DNA from: a virus
Length of the DNA: 40,834 nt
Direction: 5' to 3' (one strand)
Virus record (IMG/VR): IMGVR_UViG_3300009285_000739
Coordinates: 1-40,834 of that record
Made by a program: the position numbers and the translations under genes. Under the pieces are notes generated by a model, which was not told the DNA's origin, did no database searches, and saw nothing but the letters and a program-made list of their open reading frames with translations. Of this stretch, positions 15,503 to 24,974 are shown piece by piece (position 1 is the stretch's first letter; each line of letters begins with the position of its first letter).

Positions 15503-17405
15503 GGTTGTTCGGGCGATCAATGATCTTTCCAAACAGTTCCGGCTGGTTGGGCAGCAGGCCAGCGGGGATATGGGGAAGATTTCTCAGTCAGTGGAGAAAA
15601 CGGCGTTCAGCCTGAAGGGTGTGGCTGCTAATGTTCTTGGTGTTGCTGCTGGATTTTTGTCTGCACAAGCAGCGATGGCGGCATGGCATAAGGGAATCCA
15701 GTTTATAAAATCATTTGAGACGGCATTCCGAAAACAAGAAGATGCTGAGGAACGGGTTAGATTTGCACTGATTTCAATTGGCAAGACCGTGTCTCAAGTC
15801 ATGCCGGAGATTAAACGGAAAATAGATGAAGTGCAATTCTCGCGAGGCATCCCCGACGAATCGTCTCTTGAATTGCTATCCCGATTGATTGATGCGACCG
15901 GTGACTACAAGCGGTCTCTGGAGTTAATTGCACCAATCATGGGATACTCGACGTTTACGCACCGAAGCTATTTGTCGATTGTCGAGGCATTACAGCGGGC
16001 CCTAAACACCGGGGAAATGACAGGACTCAGGCGGTATGGAATTGTTCTGGATGACGCATTATGGAAAACGGATAAGCTGGGGGCGGTATTCAAGAGTTTC
16101 GGGAAGTATGATATTGCCAACTTGATTCACATGCAGTCATTCGGCGGCCAGATGGATGCGATTAAAGATATCATGGATGATATGAAGCAGGAGATCGCAA
16201 CGCCGCTATTTCAAGAGATCGGGAAGGGATTAGGCATCTTTGATGCGACTGCGAAAGAGGACAGCCTATCTTTTGCAAAGCAACTTGGGGAGGAACTCCG
16301 AATGCCAGCCCGATATTTTGTGGCCTCCCTGATGACCGGCGCTGAAATTCTCAAGCAGATTGATTTGACTCAATCCTTCTTGAATTTTACAGACAGGCTT
16401 TTTGAACCTGGGTTATGGATTGATCTGGGGACGCTACTTGCAAAGGTGCTCGGTAATGCGTTTGTCGGGACATTTCAGAACATTAAGGAGTTCTGGCGAA
16501 TCGCAACGTTATCCGGGGATATGAGGCAAGCCAAGTCGAGTCTGACGAGATGGGGTGCTGGATTAACAGAAGAACAGCGAGCTAAACTGCAAGAGGTTGA
16601 GGGAAGATTAACAGGACTTCCTGAAACTGATGTCCCTCGGATATTGGGGACTATTTTGAAAAATATCACAGGGGCCGGTATCTTGAAACCAGAAGAGAGA
16701 GAGACGGCTCAAAATTATATACAAGCATTGAGAAATTATAGGAGTGCACAGAAACAAATCGCAGAGGCGGGGACGCGAATCCAAACGGAGACAGTTTATC
16801 CTTTCGATATCAACGCAGAAATAGAATCTATGAAGGCGCGTACGACCGGCGTGTTCGTAGATAAAAGAGGGCGCATAGCGGATATCAACATAAGAGAAAT
16901 ATTTGACTCAAAGATGCAAGAACTGAAAGGCGCTCAGGCTGCCAGAAACGCGCTAGAGAATCAAATGACAAGCGATCGAAGAATTGCGGATTATCAAGCC
17001 TATATAAGAGATTACTCTCAAACGAAGTCACTTGCGCAGTCTGTGCTTTATGGCCAGGCTTACAAGGCACAAGGATTATTCCCGGAGCAGGTTGAATCTC
17101 TTCGAGAGATGGGAATACCGATTTCTTTTGGCCTGAAAAAACCAGCCAATTATAAAGAGTATATGCAGAATCAGGAACTTTTGAAAACCATAAACGAGGC
17201 CGCAGGTTTTGCCTATGGTGTACCGAAGAGTCAAGCAGAGTTTGGGGAAGTATCTGCAAAGATGGAATCTGCAAAACTCGCGGAGGCAATGGACCGGTTG
17301 ACGAAAGCAATTGAAAAGATCAATGAGACTGAAGGGGATCGCGGCGGAGTACCGAAGGAGGATACCTCCTTTATGCCACTCACTGCCTTCTCCTATGCGA
17401 GATAG
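15468..17405 (+). CDS. Tape measure protein
   Basis: 645 aa, start with SD taggaa. Largely helical with an N-terminal domain (FKIRGDNTEVVRAINDLSKQF) typical of tape measure proteins, a hydrophobic helix around residues 45-70 (VAANVLGVAAGFLSAQAAMA), and long amphipathic helices to the end. Sets tail length and is ejected at infection. At about 1.5 A per residue the tail would be near 95-100 nm. Follows the chaperone, as usual. Confidence 0.85.
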   Translation: MATFKIRGDNTEVVRAINDLSKQFRLVGQQASGDMGKISQSVEKTAFSLKGVAANVLGVAAGFLSAQAAMAAWHKGIQFIKSFETAFRKQEDAEERVRFALISIGKTVSQVMPEIKRKIDEVQFSRGIPDESSLELLSRLIDATGDYKRSLELIAPIMGYSTFTHRSYLSIVEALQRALNTGEMTGLRRYGIVLDDALWKTDKLGAVFKSFGKYDIANLIHMQSFGGQMDAIKDIMDDMKQEIATPLFQEIGKGLGIFDATAKEDSLSFAKQLGEELRMPARYFVASLMTGAEILKQIDLTQSFLNFTDRLFEPGLWIDLGTLLAKVLGNAFVGTFQNIKEFWRIATLSGDMRQAKSSLTRWGAGLTEEQRAKLQEVEGRLTGLPETDVPRILGTILKNITGAGILKPEERETAQNYIQALRNYRSAQKQIAEAGTRIQTETVYPFDINAEIESMKARTTGVFVDKRGRIADINIREIFDSKMQELKGAQAARNALENQMTSDRRIADYQAYIRDYSQTKSLAQSVLYGQAYKAQGLFPEQVESLREMGIPISFGLKKPANYKEYMQNQELLKTINEAAGFAYGVPKSQAEFGEVSAKMESAKLAEAMDRLTKAIEKINETEGDRGGVPKEDTSFMPLTAFSYAR

Positions 17406-17407
17406 CT

Positions 17408-17770
17408 ATGTCTGACACAATTACGTTCAGCGGATTAACAGCTTATCTTTCCCCTGGGTTTCGAGAACCCCGGTTGATCCCCATTTTGGCCGTGTCTCAT
17501 CTGACGCGCAGTAATATCAATCGGTACAGCAATATGGGCAAAGCCGGGGACCCGGTGACTCTTACTTGTTTTGTAGATGAAGCGGATGCCGCGACGGCGC
17601 AGACTGTGATTGACTCCTGGCAGGCACTTGAGGGAACCGAGGCAACACTCTCCTGGAGTATCGGGGGTACAGCGGATAGTACTACAAACTGTTTACTGCA
17701 ACGAGTTGAGGTTGTGTCGCGATGGGCCGCGATACGGGCATTCACGGCAACTTTTTTGAAGGTGGCTTAA
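17408..17770 (+). CDS. Small tail protein, unknown
   Basis: 120 aa directly after the tape measure, all-beta with one helix (ADAATAQTVIDSWQAL). Sequence: polar beta strands (TITFSGLTAYLSPG), a central DPVTLTCFVDE, then ATLSWSIGGT and a basic strand ending RAFTATFLKVA. Resembles small distal tail or tail-fibre-socket proteins in size and place, but I do not recognise the family. Ends 1 nt before the next ATG. Confidence 0.55.
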   Translation: MSDTITFSGLTAYLSPGFREPRLIPILAVSHLTRSNINRYSNMGKAGDPVTLTCFVDEADAATAQTVIDSWQALEGTEATLSWSIGGTADSTTNCLLQRVEVVSRWAAIRAFTATFLKVA

Positions 17771-18538
17771 ATGGGCAGACCTTTGGAAAGCAATGGAACG
17801 ACACTCACTCCCTACTTCCCCACGTCGGAAATCATTCAACCGGCGTTTCGCTATCCCGATGAGAGTGGGATCATTGTTAATGATGAGGCGCTAACGGTCA
17901 ACTCAACCGGTAGGGTTCGATTAACCTATCTCCCTGTCTGGCCCGCGAGCGTGCGAATATTCACGGCTGCGGAAGAGGGCGGGAGCCAATTGACAACGAT
18001 TACAGAGGGAACCCCTGGGGCCGGGGAAGTCCTTGTTGAACCCAATGGGAATCTAACTTTTCACTCGGTTGAATATTCCTCCACGGCGTATGCCTGGTAT
18101 ACCGGCAATGGGTCCGCCTGGGGGAAAAGTGATTCAGAGATTCTTTACGGGGAACTTCAACAGCGATGCCGGAATGGGGGTATTGTTTTTGGCCGATGCA
18201 ATACGCCTGCTGGGCAAACCAAAGGGGACCTGGTGACCGTTGTGGGGAAGGCGACGAATTATTGGATATTCGAGAAAACCTCTGACCCGGCTCTGGTTTG
18301 CGCAATGTGCTATGCCGCCGCAACTGAGGGCCAGGCTACCCCCTATTTAGTCTACGGTCCATTTCTTGGGCTAGCTGAGGCGTTTGGGGCGCAGAAAGCA
18401 TTGCTCTGTGGATCAAATGGCAGGCCTACTACGATTGCGCTGGGCAGCGTTCCTACGATTAAGCGGTGGATTGGTATCTCATACACCAACGGCGCAGGCT
18501 GGATTAACTTCGGGAACTTCCTGGGCGAGGCAACCTAA
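17771..18538 (+). CDS. Distal tail protein, unknown
   Basis: 255 aa, no SD resolved beyond coupling with the previous stop. N-terminal half beta-rich (VRLTYLPVWPASVRIFTAAEEGG), likely an immunoglobulin-like lobe. The C-terminal half has four Cys residues and many Gly (GGIVFGRCNTPAGQTKGD, ALVCAMCYAA, AQKALLCGSNGRP) and ends NGAGWINFGNFLGEAT. Probably a tail-tip component. No catalytic motif. Confidence 0.55.
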   Translation: MGRPLESNGTTLTPYFPTSEIIQPAFRYPDESGIIVNDEALTVNSTGRVRLTYLPVWPASVRIFTAAEEGGSQLTTITEGTPGAGEVLVEPNGNLTFHSVEYSSTAYAWYTGNGSAWGKSDSEILYGELQQRCRNGGIVFGRCNTPAGQTKGDLVTVVGKATNYWIFEKTSDPALVCAMCYAAATEGQATPYLVYGPFLGLAEAFGAQKALLCGSNGRPTTIALGSVPTIKRWIGISYTNGAGWINFGNFLGEAT

Positions 18539-18539
18539 T

Positions 18540-20213
18540 ATGGTGAATTATCTCGCTCCCTTTTTTCCGACGCATGATACGCTGGATGCAATGGCCGTAG
18601 ATAACCCATATCGCGGCGAATATGGGTCCTATTGCCTGGATTCGATTAAAAACGTTCGGTTTAGTGAGGCGGCCTTCGACGGCATTCTGGTTGAGTGGGA
18701 CATTATTTCTCCCGATGATACGCTGCGGGTTTTTGTTGCGTTCTATGTGGATGGGATTTTTCATTCATCCACACAGGGCACAGAGATTGTCATCGGCGGA
18801 TTGTCCACGGGAACGCATAGCCTGTTAATCCGTATAGAGCCGAAGCCTCTCCTGGGCCTATGGACCTGGTTCAACCACACCACGGGTTCGCGTGTCAAAC
18901 TGGACTGGAGCAGCAATTCTCAAGGGCACGATGTGGCGAAGTATCTGATCTACTGGGACAACGCGACCGGATCGGTTTCGTTCACAGCGGCTTGGGCCAC
19001 AATCAATCAGATTGAAATAACGCACTTACTCAACGCCGCGCCGGATAGTGGAAGCGGGACAGGATTTCTTTCCAGCTACGGGACGTATGGTGGGGGTAAA
19101 TCCTATTGCAGCTTTGACGTGGTGATAGATACCGCCGGGGCGATCAATGAGTTTGGGGATGGGGCTACGTTCAAGTGGAGAAAAACATATTGGGACAATG
19201 AACTTGGAGCCGATGTTACTACCGATTACGATACGCTGAATCCAATTAAATTCAACGGCGGATATAACTACCTAGATGATGGAATCAGCGTTGCTTTCTC
19301 GAATGATTCGAGCGCGTTTGTGGTAAACGATACCTGGGCTTTGACGTTTGATTGCAGGCAGTGGTATCGGCACACGAAGTCTCTTGACGATGGAACCTAT
19401 AAGTTTGTGATTCGCTCGAGCGATGGAATCAACGAGAGCAATAACACGACGCTTCATGCCACGGTTGCGATTAATGGGATTCCGCCGGAGGCCACGAATC
19501 TTGCAATCAGCGGCTATGATCGGAAAGCAACCATCACGGGAACGGTTCCCAATATCGCGGACCTGGATTCTCTGATTATCGTTTCCAACTGCGGGCACAC
19601 CGACGAGGTTCCTGACCGGAGGTTTCTCCATTCGGCCTACGCGACAATGGGTTTGTTGGACCCCCAGACCTCCTCCCGCTTAACGGGGCTGACCCCGGGA
19701 GGATCATTCAGCTATACCACCGGGGACCTCACGGCGGGGGAATGGGAATTTCTTGTGCTTACTGTGGATACCGCCGGGAATTTCTCGGACGGCATAACTC
19801 TTCTTGAGATTGAATTCTCTGGGAGTCCTGCTGTTTATGTTCTGCATTCGCCTGCACCTACGGGGCTGGACGCGGTTCAACTCGCGGGCGGGAATGTCCG
19901 GTTGGATTTCAATCTTTACGGGAAATCCACGGACACTGACCGAACGATTACGGCGAACATTTATCATGATGCCGGAACGGGGACCGTGGATTATGGGACT
20001 ATCATCGGAACCGTGACTAATACTCAGGCCGCAACGTGGACAAAACACTCCTACACGTTGACCGGATTGGTAGATGGGACCTCTTACAAGATTGGAGTGA
20101 GAGCTGTGAGTAGTACCGGAGACGAAGAAACAAACACGACGACAGTGACTTGCAAGAGCGATGCCTCTGCACCCGTTGCACCCTGGGGTTGCACCGCGAC
20201 TGTGGAACGATAA
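18540..20213 (+). CDS. Tail-tip protein with fibronectin type III-like domains
   Basis: 557 aa. ATG 18540 overlaps the preceding TAA region (taATGg) and is preferred over an upstream in-frame ATG at 18384 inside the neighbour. Beta-rich throughout. Residues from about 310 carry two or three fibronectin-III/Ig-like modules; the last contains GNVRLDFNLYGKS and HSYTLTGLVDGTSYKIGVRAVSSTG, a classic FN3 end strand. Such modules are common in siphophage tail tips and bind carbohydrates weakly. Confidence 0.7.
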   Translation: MVNYLAPFFPTHDTLDAMAVDNPYRGEYGSYCLDSIKNVRFSEAAFDGILVEWDIISPDDTLRVFVAFYVDGIFHSSTQGTEIVIGGLSTGTHSLLIRIEPKPLLGLWTWFNHTTGSRVKLDWSSNSQGHDVAKYLIYWDNATGSVSFTAAWATINQIEITHLLNAAPDSGSGTGFLSSYGTYGGGKSYCSFDVVIDTAGAINEFGDGATFKWRKTYWDNELGADVTTDYDTLNPIKFNGGYNYLDDGISVAFSNDSSAFVVNDTWALTFDCRQWYRHTKSLDDGTYKFVIRSSDGINESNNTTLHATVAINGIPPEATNLAISGYDRKATITGTVPNIADLDSLIIVSNCGHTDEVPDRRFLHSAYATMGLLDPQTSSRLTGLTPGGSFSYTTGDLTAGEWEFLVLTVDTAGNFSDGITLLEIEFSGSPAVYVLHSPAPTGLDAVQLAGGNVRLDFNLYGKSTDTDRTITANIYHDAGTGTVDYGTIIGTVTNTQAATWTKHSYTLTGLVDGTSYKIGVRAVSSTGDEETNTTTVTCKSDASAPVAPWGCTATVER

Positions 20214-22039
20214 TGCCAAATATTGAAATCGGAACGACGGTAAATTATGGAACGACCTGGCCGCAACTTGCGATTAACGGGGTTGGGGTTGATCCGTCTT
20301 ATATCTCTGTCTCGCGGCTGGAAGTCTATTCAGATGGGGTTCCGAATACTCTCTATCTGAAAATCCATAAACCCTTCGACGACCTCTCCTGGTTTACCTG
20401 GGGCAACACAGTTACTCTGGATGCCGGGGGGAAGAGGATATTTATTGGCCCTCTGCTCAACAATCAACCGGAGATATCCGGATATGGGGATCATCAGCTC
20501 ATTGCGATACCAGACTTAACCTGGCATGTGAATCGAAATTACGTGGAGTATGATGCCATTGGTAGACCCGCTGCGGAGATGATGGAAATTATTGTCGACG
20601 GGGTTCCATCCACAAGTAACAGTAAAAAGAATCCCTGGATAGACTCTAAAGTGAATAATGGAATTCTGAGATTGGGGAATGATGGGGCTACCCTAGGAAA
20701 GACGCTTCAGAACTATGCCTTCGAGGGAATGCCCGCTTTCGACGCATTGTGCTCGGTGATTCGGCAAGCGGGGAATCATTTGATCTGGGTGACCTACAAG
20801 GGGGATGTGGGCTATCTCAATTTTATCAAGCGACATACAGGACCTGCGCGGTCCCTGACAATCGGGAATTCCGGGACTAACGATACCACGGCCAACGTAG
20901 TCAGTATTACGGGTACGCGATCAGCGTTGAATATTGCAAACTCATTCGTCGCGCGCGGGGATCGAATGATTTATGAGGTAACAGAGCACACTGACGAGGG
21001 GGACGCGATTGTCTTTAAGCACGACTGGCCGAGTGGTTCTGAAGCAGCTGTTCTCTCGAACCCTGGGGCCGGATTCATTGAAACCCTGGGCGGGGCTACT
21101 GCCAGAGCAGTAGGTCGTCAGTATGTCCTGGAGGAGTCCTCGATTAGCTCTGCAAGTGTTCTCGCAAACCTATCTCAGTTTGTGCATTCATCGGGGAAGC
21201 TTCAGAATACAAGTAACTGTGGCCGGGATGATTCCATTCAGCTCTTCTATAACGAGCCACTGAATGGAAGTGGATGGGAACTCTACAAGGGGAAATGGAA
21301 ATTAGTTCGGAAGCCACCGAAGTATAACATCATGGGAGGAGAGCATATCAACAAAGGGGGAAACCTCTATCTGGTATTCGATTCCCCACAATGCTATAAA
21401 GATACTTCGGCTTCAGAGACCACTTTTGCCGGGTTCCGAGATTACAAGCTGACTTTCGCATACCGAAAAACGGCGGACGATGAATCAAAGAACCGAGGTC
21501 GTATCAGCGCGGAGAGCGGTAAGAAGGGAAAGTTCCAATGGGAAGTCAAGCGATTGATTCACGCGCCGAACTATAAATACATCCAGCGCAGGAACTCTTA
21601 TCGCTATGAGCTCTATTCATCGGGGGGCGGGTCCGGGTATGTCTATCGCACGCTTTCAGTGCAGGATGATCGGGCCAAACTCATGGAGCTGGTTAAGAAT
21701 TTTGCCGATGCGAACTCAGAACCCACCGAGTCATTCCGAATTGTGGTGAAGGGAAATACCTGTCCTGATATTTCCTGGAGTCCGGGGCAGCGGATTATCA
21801 ATATCGTCAATAGCGATGCCTATAGCAATGACGGTGCGCCGGTGTTTGGTGGACCGCAAAAGGGCAATGCCATTGACTGGGATATCGTCGGTGTGATATA
21901 TGATTTCGAGACGGCGGAGACTATTCTTCTGACTGAGGATTTGCAGGCCGCAATGGGAGTCGAGGCGATAATGTCCAGAACAGCGGGGGCGGTGAATCGG
22001 CGATCATTATTCCGGCTTCAACCAGAGAGGAAAATATGA
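20213..22039 (+). CDS. Tail hub / baseplate-like protein
   Basis: 608 aa; TAATG overlap with the FN3 gene. N-terminal half is beta-rich with ISVSRLEVYSDGVPNTLYLK and RIFIGPLLNNQ, as in gpD/gp27-like hub proteins that form the ring at the end of the tail tube. Middle has FEGMPAFDALCSVIRQAGNHL. C-terminal end PGQRIINIV...DWDIVGVIYDFETAETILL looks like a hub C-terminal domain. Assigned by order and fold-like pattern, not by a decisive motif. Confidence 0.6.
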   Translation: MPNIEIGTTVNYGTTWPQLAINGVGVDPSYISVSRLEVYSDGVPNTLYLKIHKPFDDLSWFTWGNTVTLDAGGKRIFIGPLLNNQPEISGYGDHQLIAIPDLTWHVNRNYVEYDAIGRPAAEMMEIIVDGVPSTSNSKKNPWIDSKVNNGILRLGNDGATLGKTLQNYAFEGMPAFDALCSVIRQAGNHLIWVTYKGDVGYLNFIKRHTGPARSLTIGNSGTNDTTANVVSITGTRSALNIANSFVARGDRMIYEVTEHTDEGDAIVFKHDWPSGSEAAVLSNPGAGFIETLGGATARAVGRQYVLEESSISSASVLANLSQFVHSSGKLQNTSNCGRDDSIQLFYNEPLNGSGWELYKGKWKLVRKPPKYNIMGGEHINKGGNLYLVFDSPQCYKDTSASETTFAGFRDYKLTFAYRKTADDESKNRGRISAESGKKGKFQWEVKRLIHAPNYKYIQRRNSYRYELYSSGGGSGYVYRTLSVQDDRAKLMELVKNFADANSEPTESFRIVVKGNTCPDISWSPGQRIINIVNSDAYSNDGAPVFGGPQKGNAIDWDIVGVIYDFETAETILLTEDLQAAMGVEAIMSRTAGAVNRRSLFRLQPERKI

Positions 22040-22470
22040 GCGACTTGGTTCGCATGGTGGAGTCTCTTTCTCAGCGGGTGATAACTCTCGAAGAAGATAT
22101 CCGGCTACTCATGGATCAACGGCAACTGGCCCAAGGCGGCGCGGCATTGGATATAACAACACCCGTGGTGGATAGTAATGGCAGGGCCGGAAGTCTGGCG
22201 CAAGTTATGTATGTCGATTCCACAAATCAATTGAGAGGGTTATTTACTGCTGTTTGTAAAATTACAGCAGGAACCGCTGGAAATTGGACAGCAAAAAAAT
22301 GCTACGCGGACGGGACAACTTATGGAGATGACATTACTGGGTTATCGGTTATCGGGGATCATGGTGAAGTTGGGATCGGGAACATCGTTCAATACGTGGA
22401 ATTGCAAACTTCTTCCGTGGATTCATCTCTTGTTAAAAAGATTTTGAATTATCTTTATATCGGAATGTAA
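22036..22470 (+). CDS. Small tail protein with N-terminal coiled coil
   Basis: 144 aa. Start overlaps the hub stop (ATGA). Residues 1-30 form a heptad coiled coil (VRMVESLSQRVITLEEDIRLLM), as in small phage proteins that trimerise at the tail tip. The remaining beta part has TPVVDSNGRAGSLAQVMYV and ends with a hydrophobic strand. Likely a fibre base or adaptor. Confidence 0.55.
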   Translation: MSDLVRMVESLSQRVITLEEDIRLLMDQRQLAQGGAALDITTPVVDSNGRAGSLAQVMYVDSTNQLRGLFTAVCKITAGTAGNWTAKKCYADGTTYGDDITGLSVIGDHGEVGIGNIVQYVELQTSSVDSSLVKKILNYLYIGM

Positions 22471-22472
22471 TA

Positions 22473-23525
22473 ATGGTTAAGAAAATTGAGGCTTTTTCTG
22501 TTGATCCATTTTTCTACTATTCTGCGGGGAATGCTTATCCAGCAGATAATCCCATCGGAGCATTACCCTATGGTCTTTTGATTCATGCTTTGGCCAACAT
22601 CCAGGATCAATTATGGTTTTTAACCTACTATGCAAAGTATATGTTTGGAAATTTCAACATACCTTCGGGTGAATTGGATACTTTACCTTATTATAATCTA
22701 GTAACACCAGAGGTTACTAGAGCTATTCCAACAGGATTATCTGTGGACGTTGTTACTCATGCCACTGAAAGCATTACGAATATCATGGAATGGATAGATG
22801 TCATTCGGGCTGAATTTTCTTTGCCTGTGTGGGTATGGTCAAGTGAACTTCAACAAGATAAATTTGCGATTAAAGCGGATCACATTAGAGAAATCTTCTT
22901 AGCAATGGGGGGGGTGTACAGACCTTCGTATTTGAATATTCCCACAGTAAATCCCAGCGCCCTGATCTATCGGTTATTCCAATGGTCAGAAGAGGTGGGG
23001 ACCTATTTATATTATGAAAGTTCTTTTGAAGTTCATATTTTTAATTCTGATGGTGGACAAAGCCAACGCAAAATAATCTGTTGTTATTTACCATCTGAGG
23101 AAGGCCCATTCCTAATACATGACTCAGGGAAGAAAGATATTTTGCTATTAAAATCAGAGGGATTAACAATTGAATCGGGGACTCCAGCAATCTCAATTCA
23201 CCGGTTAATAAAAGATAATTTGGTTCCCTTTCCATCTGAAATTAATTATCCAGGGATGGTTATACCGGATGAGTGGAATAATATAACGGGAGAAGAAATC
23301 GCGAACACGGGAGCAATTACAACAACAGAATATCATGCAATAGATTTATCTGCGGGATTTGCAGAGGATGAGAAAGTGGAATTTATTATCTCTTTAACAG
23401 GAGGGTTTGGCAGGGTCGACCTAGAGGGAGTAATATATGATGAAGTAACACAAGGGACATTTCCCGATCGTGATTTTTGGGAACTCGCTTTATGGCAACC
23501 GGGTATTGTTAACCCATATACATAG
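22473..23525 (+). CDS. Hypothetical protein of unusual (AT-rich) composition
   Basis: 350 aa, not recognised. N-terminal half helical and aromatic-rich (FFYYSAGNAYPADNPIG, ALANIQDQLWFLTYYAKY), C-terminal half beta. Third codon positions are visibly richer in A/T than in the flanking tail genes. Position after the tail tip and before the fibre suggests an accessory or host-range protein. Recent acquisition is inferred from composition only. Confidence 0.55.
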   Translation: MVKKIEAFSVDPFFYYSAGNAYPADNPIGALPYGLLIHALANIQDQLWFLTYYAKYMFGNFNIPSGELDTLPYYNLVTPEVTRAIPTGLSVDVVTHATESITNIMEWIDVIRAEFSLPVWVWSSELQQDKFAIKADHIREIFLAMGGVYRPSYLNIPTVNPSALIYRLFQWSEEVGTYLYYESSFEVHIFNSDGGQSQRKIICCYLPSEEGPFLIHDSGKKDILLLKSEGLTIESGTPAISIHRLIKDNLVPFPSEINYPGMVIPDEWNNITGEEIANTGAITTTEYHAIDLSAGFAEDEKVEFIISLTGGFGRVDLEGVIYDEVTQGTFPDRDFWELALWQPGIVNPYT

Positions 23526-23534
23526 GATGATAAC

Positions 23535-24962
23535 ATGAAACGCATTCTCTTTTTTCTCCTGATTCTCTTCACCGCTTCGGCCCTGGCTCAAACCAACACG
23601 CCAACGTTCACATTTACCCCGACTCCGAGTTATACGAACACGCCAACGAAAACCAATACTCCTACGGCAACACATACCCCGACGCCCATTGCAACGCCCG
23701 GAGTCGTGGCCACGAACACGCCGGGTGGGACTTATGAGCCACTCATCATGCGAGGGCTATCCAATGGGGGGCGTGTAATAGATGCCCCGGAAGCGGCGGA
23801 TATTATCAGCATACCGGGGACCCTGAGCGCAGAGCAACTGACATCGACTGATGACGCGACCATCACGGACGCTCTATCGGCGGCCAGTGCATCTATTACG
23901 GGAGGCACACTTAATGTCGGTGTTGCAGACACAACTCGCGGGCTACTCACACTCAAGGGCGCGGCAACCGGTTCAACCAATGGAGGCAGCGCAGTCCTCG
24001 AAACGGGGGATGACCATGATGCTGCGATTGATAGCTATTCCGTTACCGTGTCCTCCGCTAATCTGCTTATTGGCCCGGTCACGGACGCGGATCGAATCAA
24101 ACTTAGCGCGGCGGGGAATCTCACGTTGACCGCAGGGAATATGGGGATTGGGAATATCGTTCCAACCGCGATGCTATCTATTGGGGCGGACTTATCCACA
24201 GCGTATGAACTCATGATCGGCGATGCTGCGGCTGACTGCATGGCGATGCTTGGGCAATCGTCCTCTCGCTTCGGTGGGCTGCGATGGGATTATAATGCAA
24301 CGGCTGGGAATGCGTATCTTGCAATAGAAACTAACAGCAACTTGAATGATCTATTGATAGATGGTCTTACCACAAAGATTCAAACTATTAAGGATGGACT
24401 GACTTACGTTGGTTCTGACCTCAGCACCGGATACAACGCGGCAGACGACGATGACTTCATTTATTTCGATCAAGGGAATGAATCTATTTCATGGGATGAT
24501 AATCCAGGAGAGTTTGATTTTTCCGATGACCTGCAAGTGACTGGAGGAGTGACAACCAGCGGAGACGCGGATATCAACGGGGAACTGTATGGGGCTGTGA
24601 TGAAGGAAGCTTTTAACGTGGCGACCTATGATACAGGAACGGATGGCTATGCGAACCTAACAACAGGAACGCTTTGTACCGCAACGCGAGGATTGATTGT
24701 AGATCGGGCTGGAAGTATTATCGGATATGGGTATAAGGCCGATACGGTCACGGTTGGAACTGCAATGAATTTTGAGATAAGAAAAAATGGAGTAGCCGTC
24801 TGGACGGTTGCCTTTGCGAATGGAGTGTTAACAGGGAATGGGACTCAGGCTAAGGGGACAGACACCTTCGTGGCTGGAGACGTTCTGAATGTTTATATTG
24901 ATACCGGGGTCACGGACGCGATTGCGGTATTGGATATCTGGATTACTTATACGCGGGATTAA
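23535..24962 (+). CDS. Exported fibre protein with Thr-Pro-rich linker
   Basis: 475 aa. Signal peptide MKRILFFLLILFTASALAQ, then about 40 residues rich in Thr-Pro (TNTPTFTFTPTPSYTNTP and similar), a linker type seen in bacterial surface and secreted proteins. From about residue 80 a tail-fibre-like beta region follows: ITGGTLNVGVADTTRGLLTL, GNMGIGNIVPTAML, ending in VWTVAFANGVLTGNG and a globular C-terminal domain. The mix of secreted-protein linker and phage fibre is unusual. Confidence 0.65.
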   Translation: MKRILFFLLILFTASALAQTNTPTFTFTPTPSYTNTPTKTNTPTATHTPTPIATPGVVATNTPGGTYEPLIMRGLSNGGRVIDAPEAADIISIPGTLSAEQLTSTDDATITDALSAASASITGGTLNVGVADTTRGLLTLKGAATGSTNGGSAVLETGDDHDAAIDSYSVTVSSANLLIGPVTDADRIKLSAAGNLTLTAGNMGIGNIVPTAMLSIGADLSTAYELMIGDAAADCMAMLGQSSSRFGGLRWDYNATAGNAYLAIETNSNLNDLLIDGLTTKIQTIKDGLTYVGSDLSTGYNAADDDDFIYFDQGNESISWDDNPGEFDFSDDLQVTGGVTTSGDADINGELYGAVMKEAFNVATYDTGTDGYANLTTGTLCTATRGLIVDRAGSIIGYGYKADTVTVGTAMNFEIRKNGVAVWTVAFANGVLTGNGTQAKGTDTFVAGDVLNVYIDTGVTDAIAVLDIWITYTRD

Positions 24963-24974
24963 AATGGAGAAATC

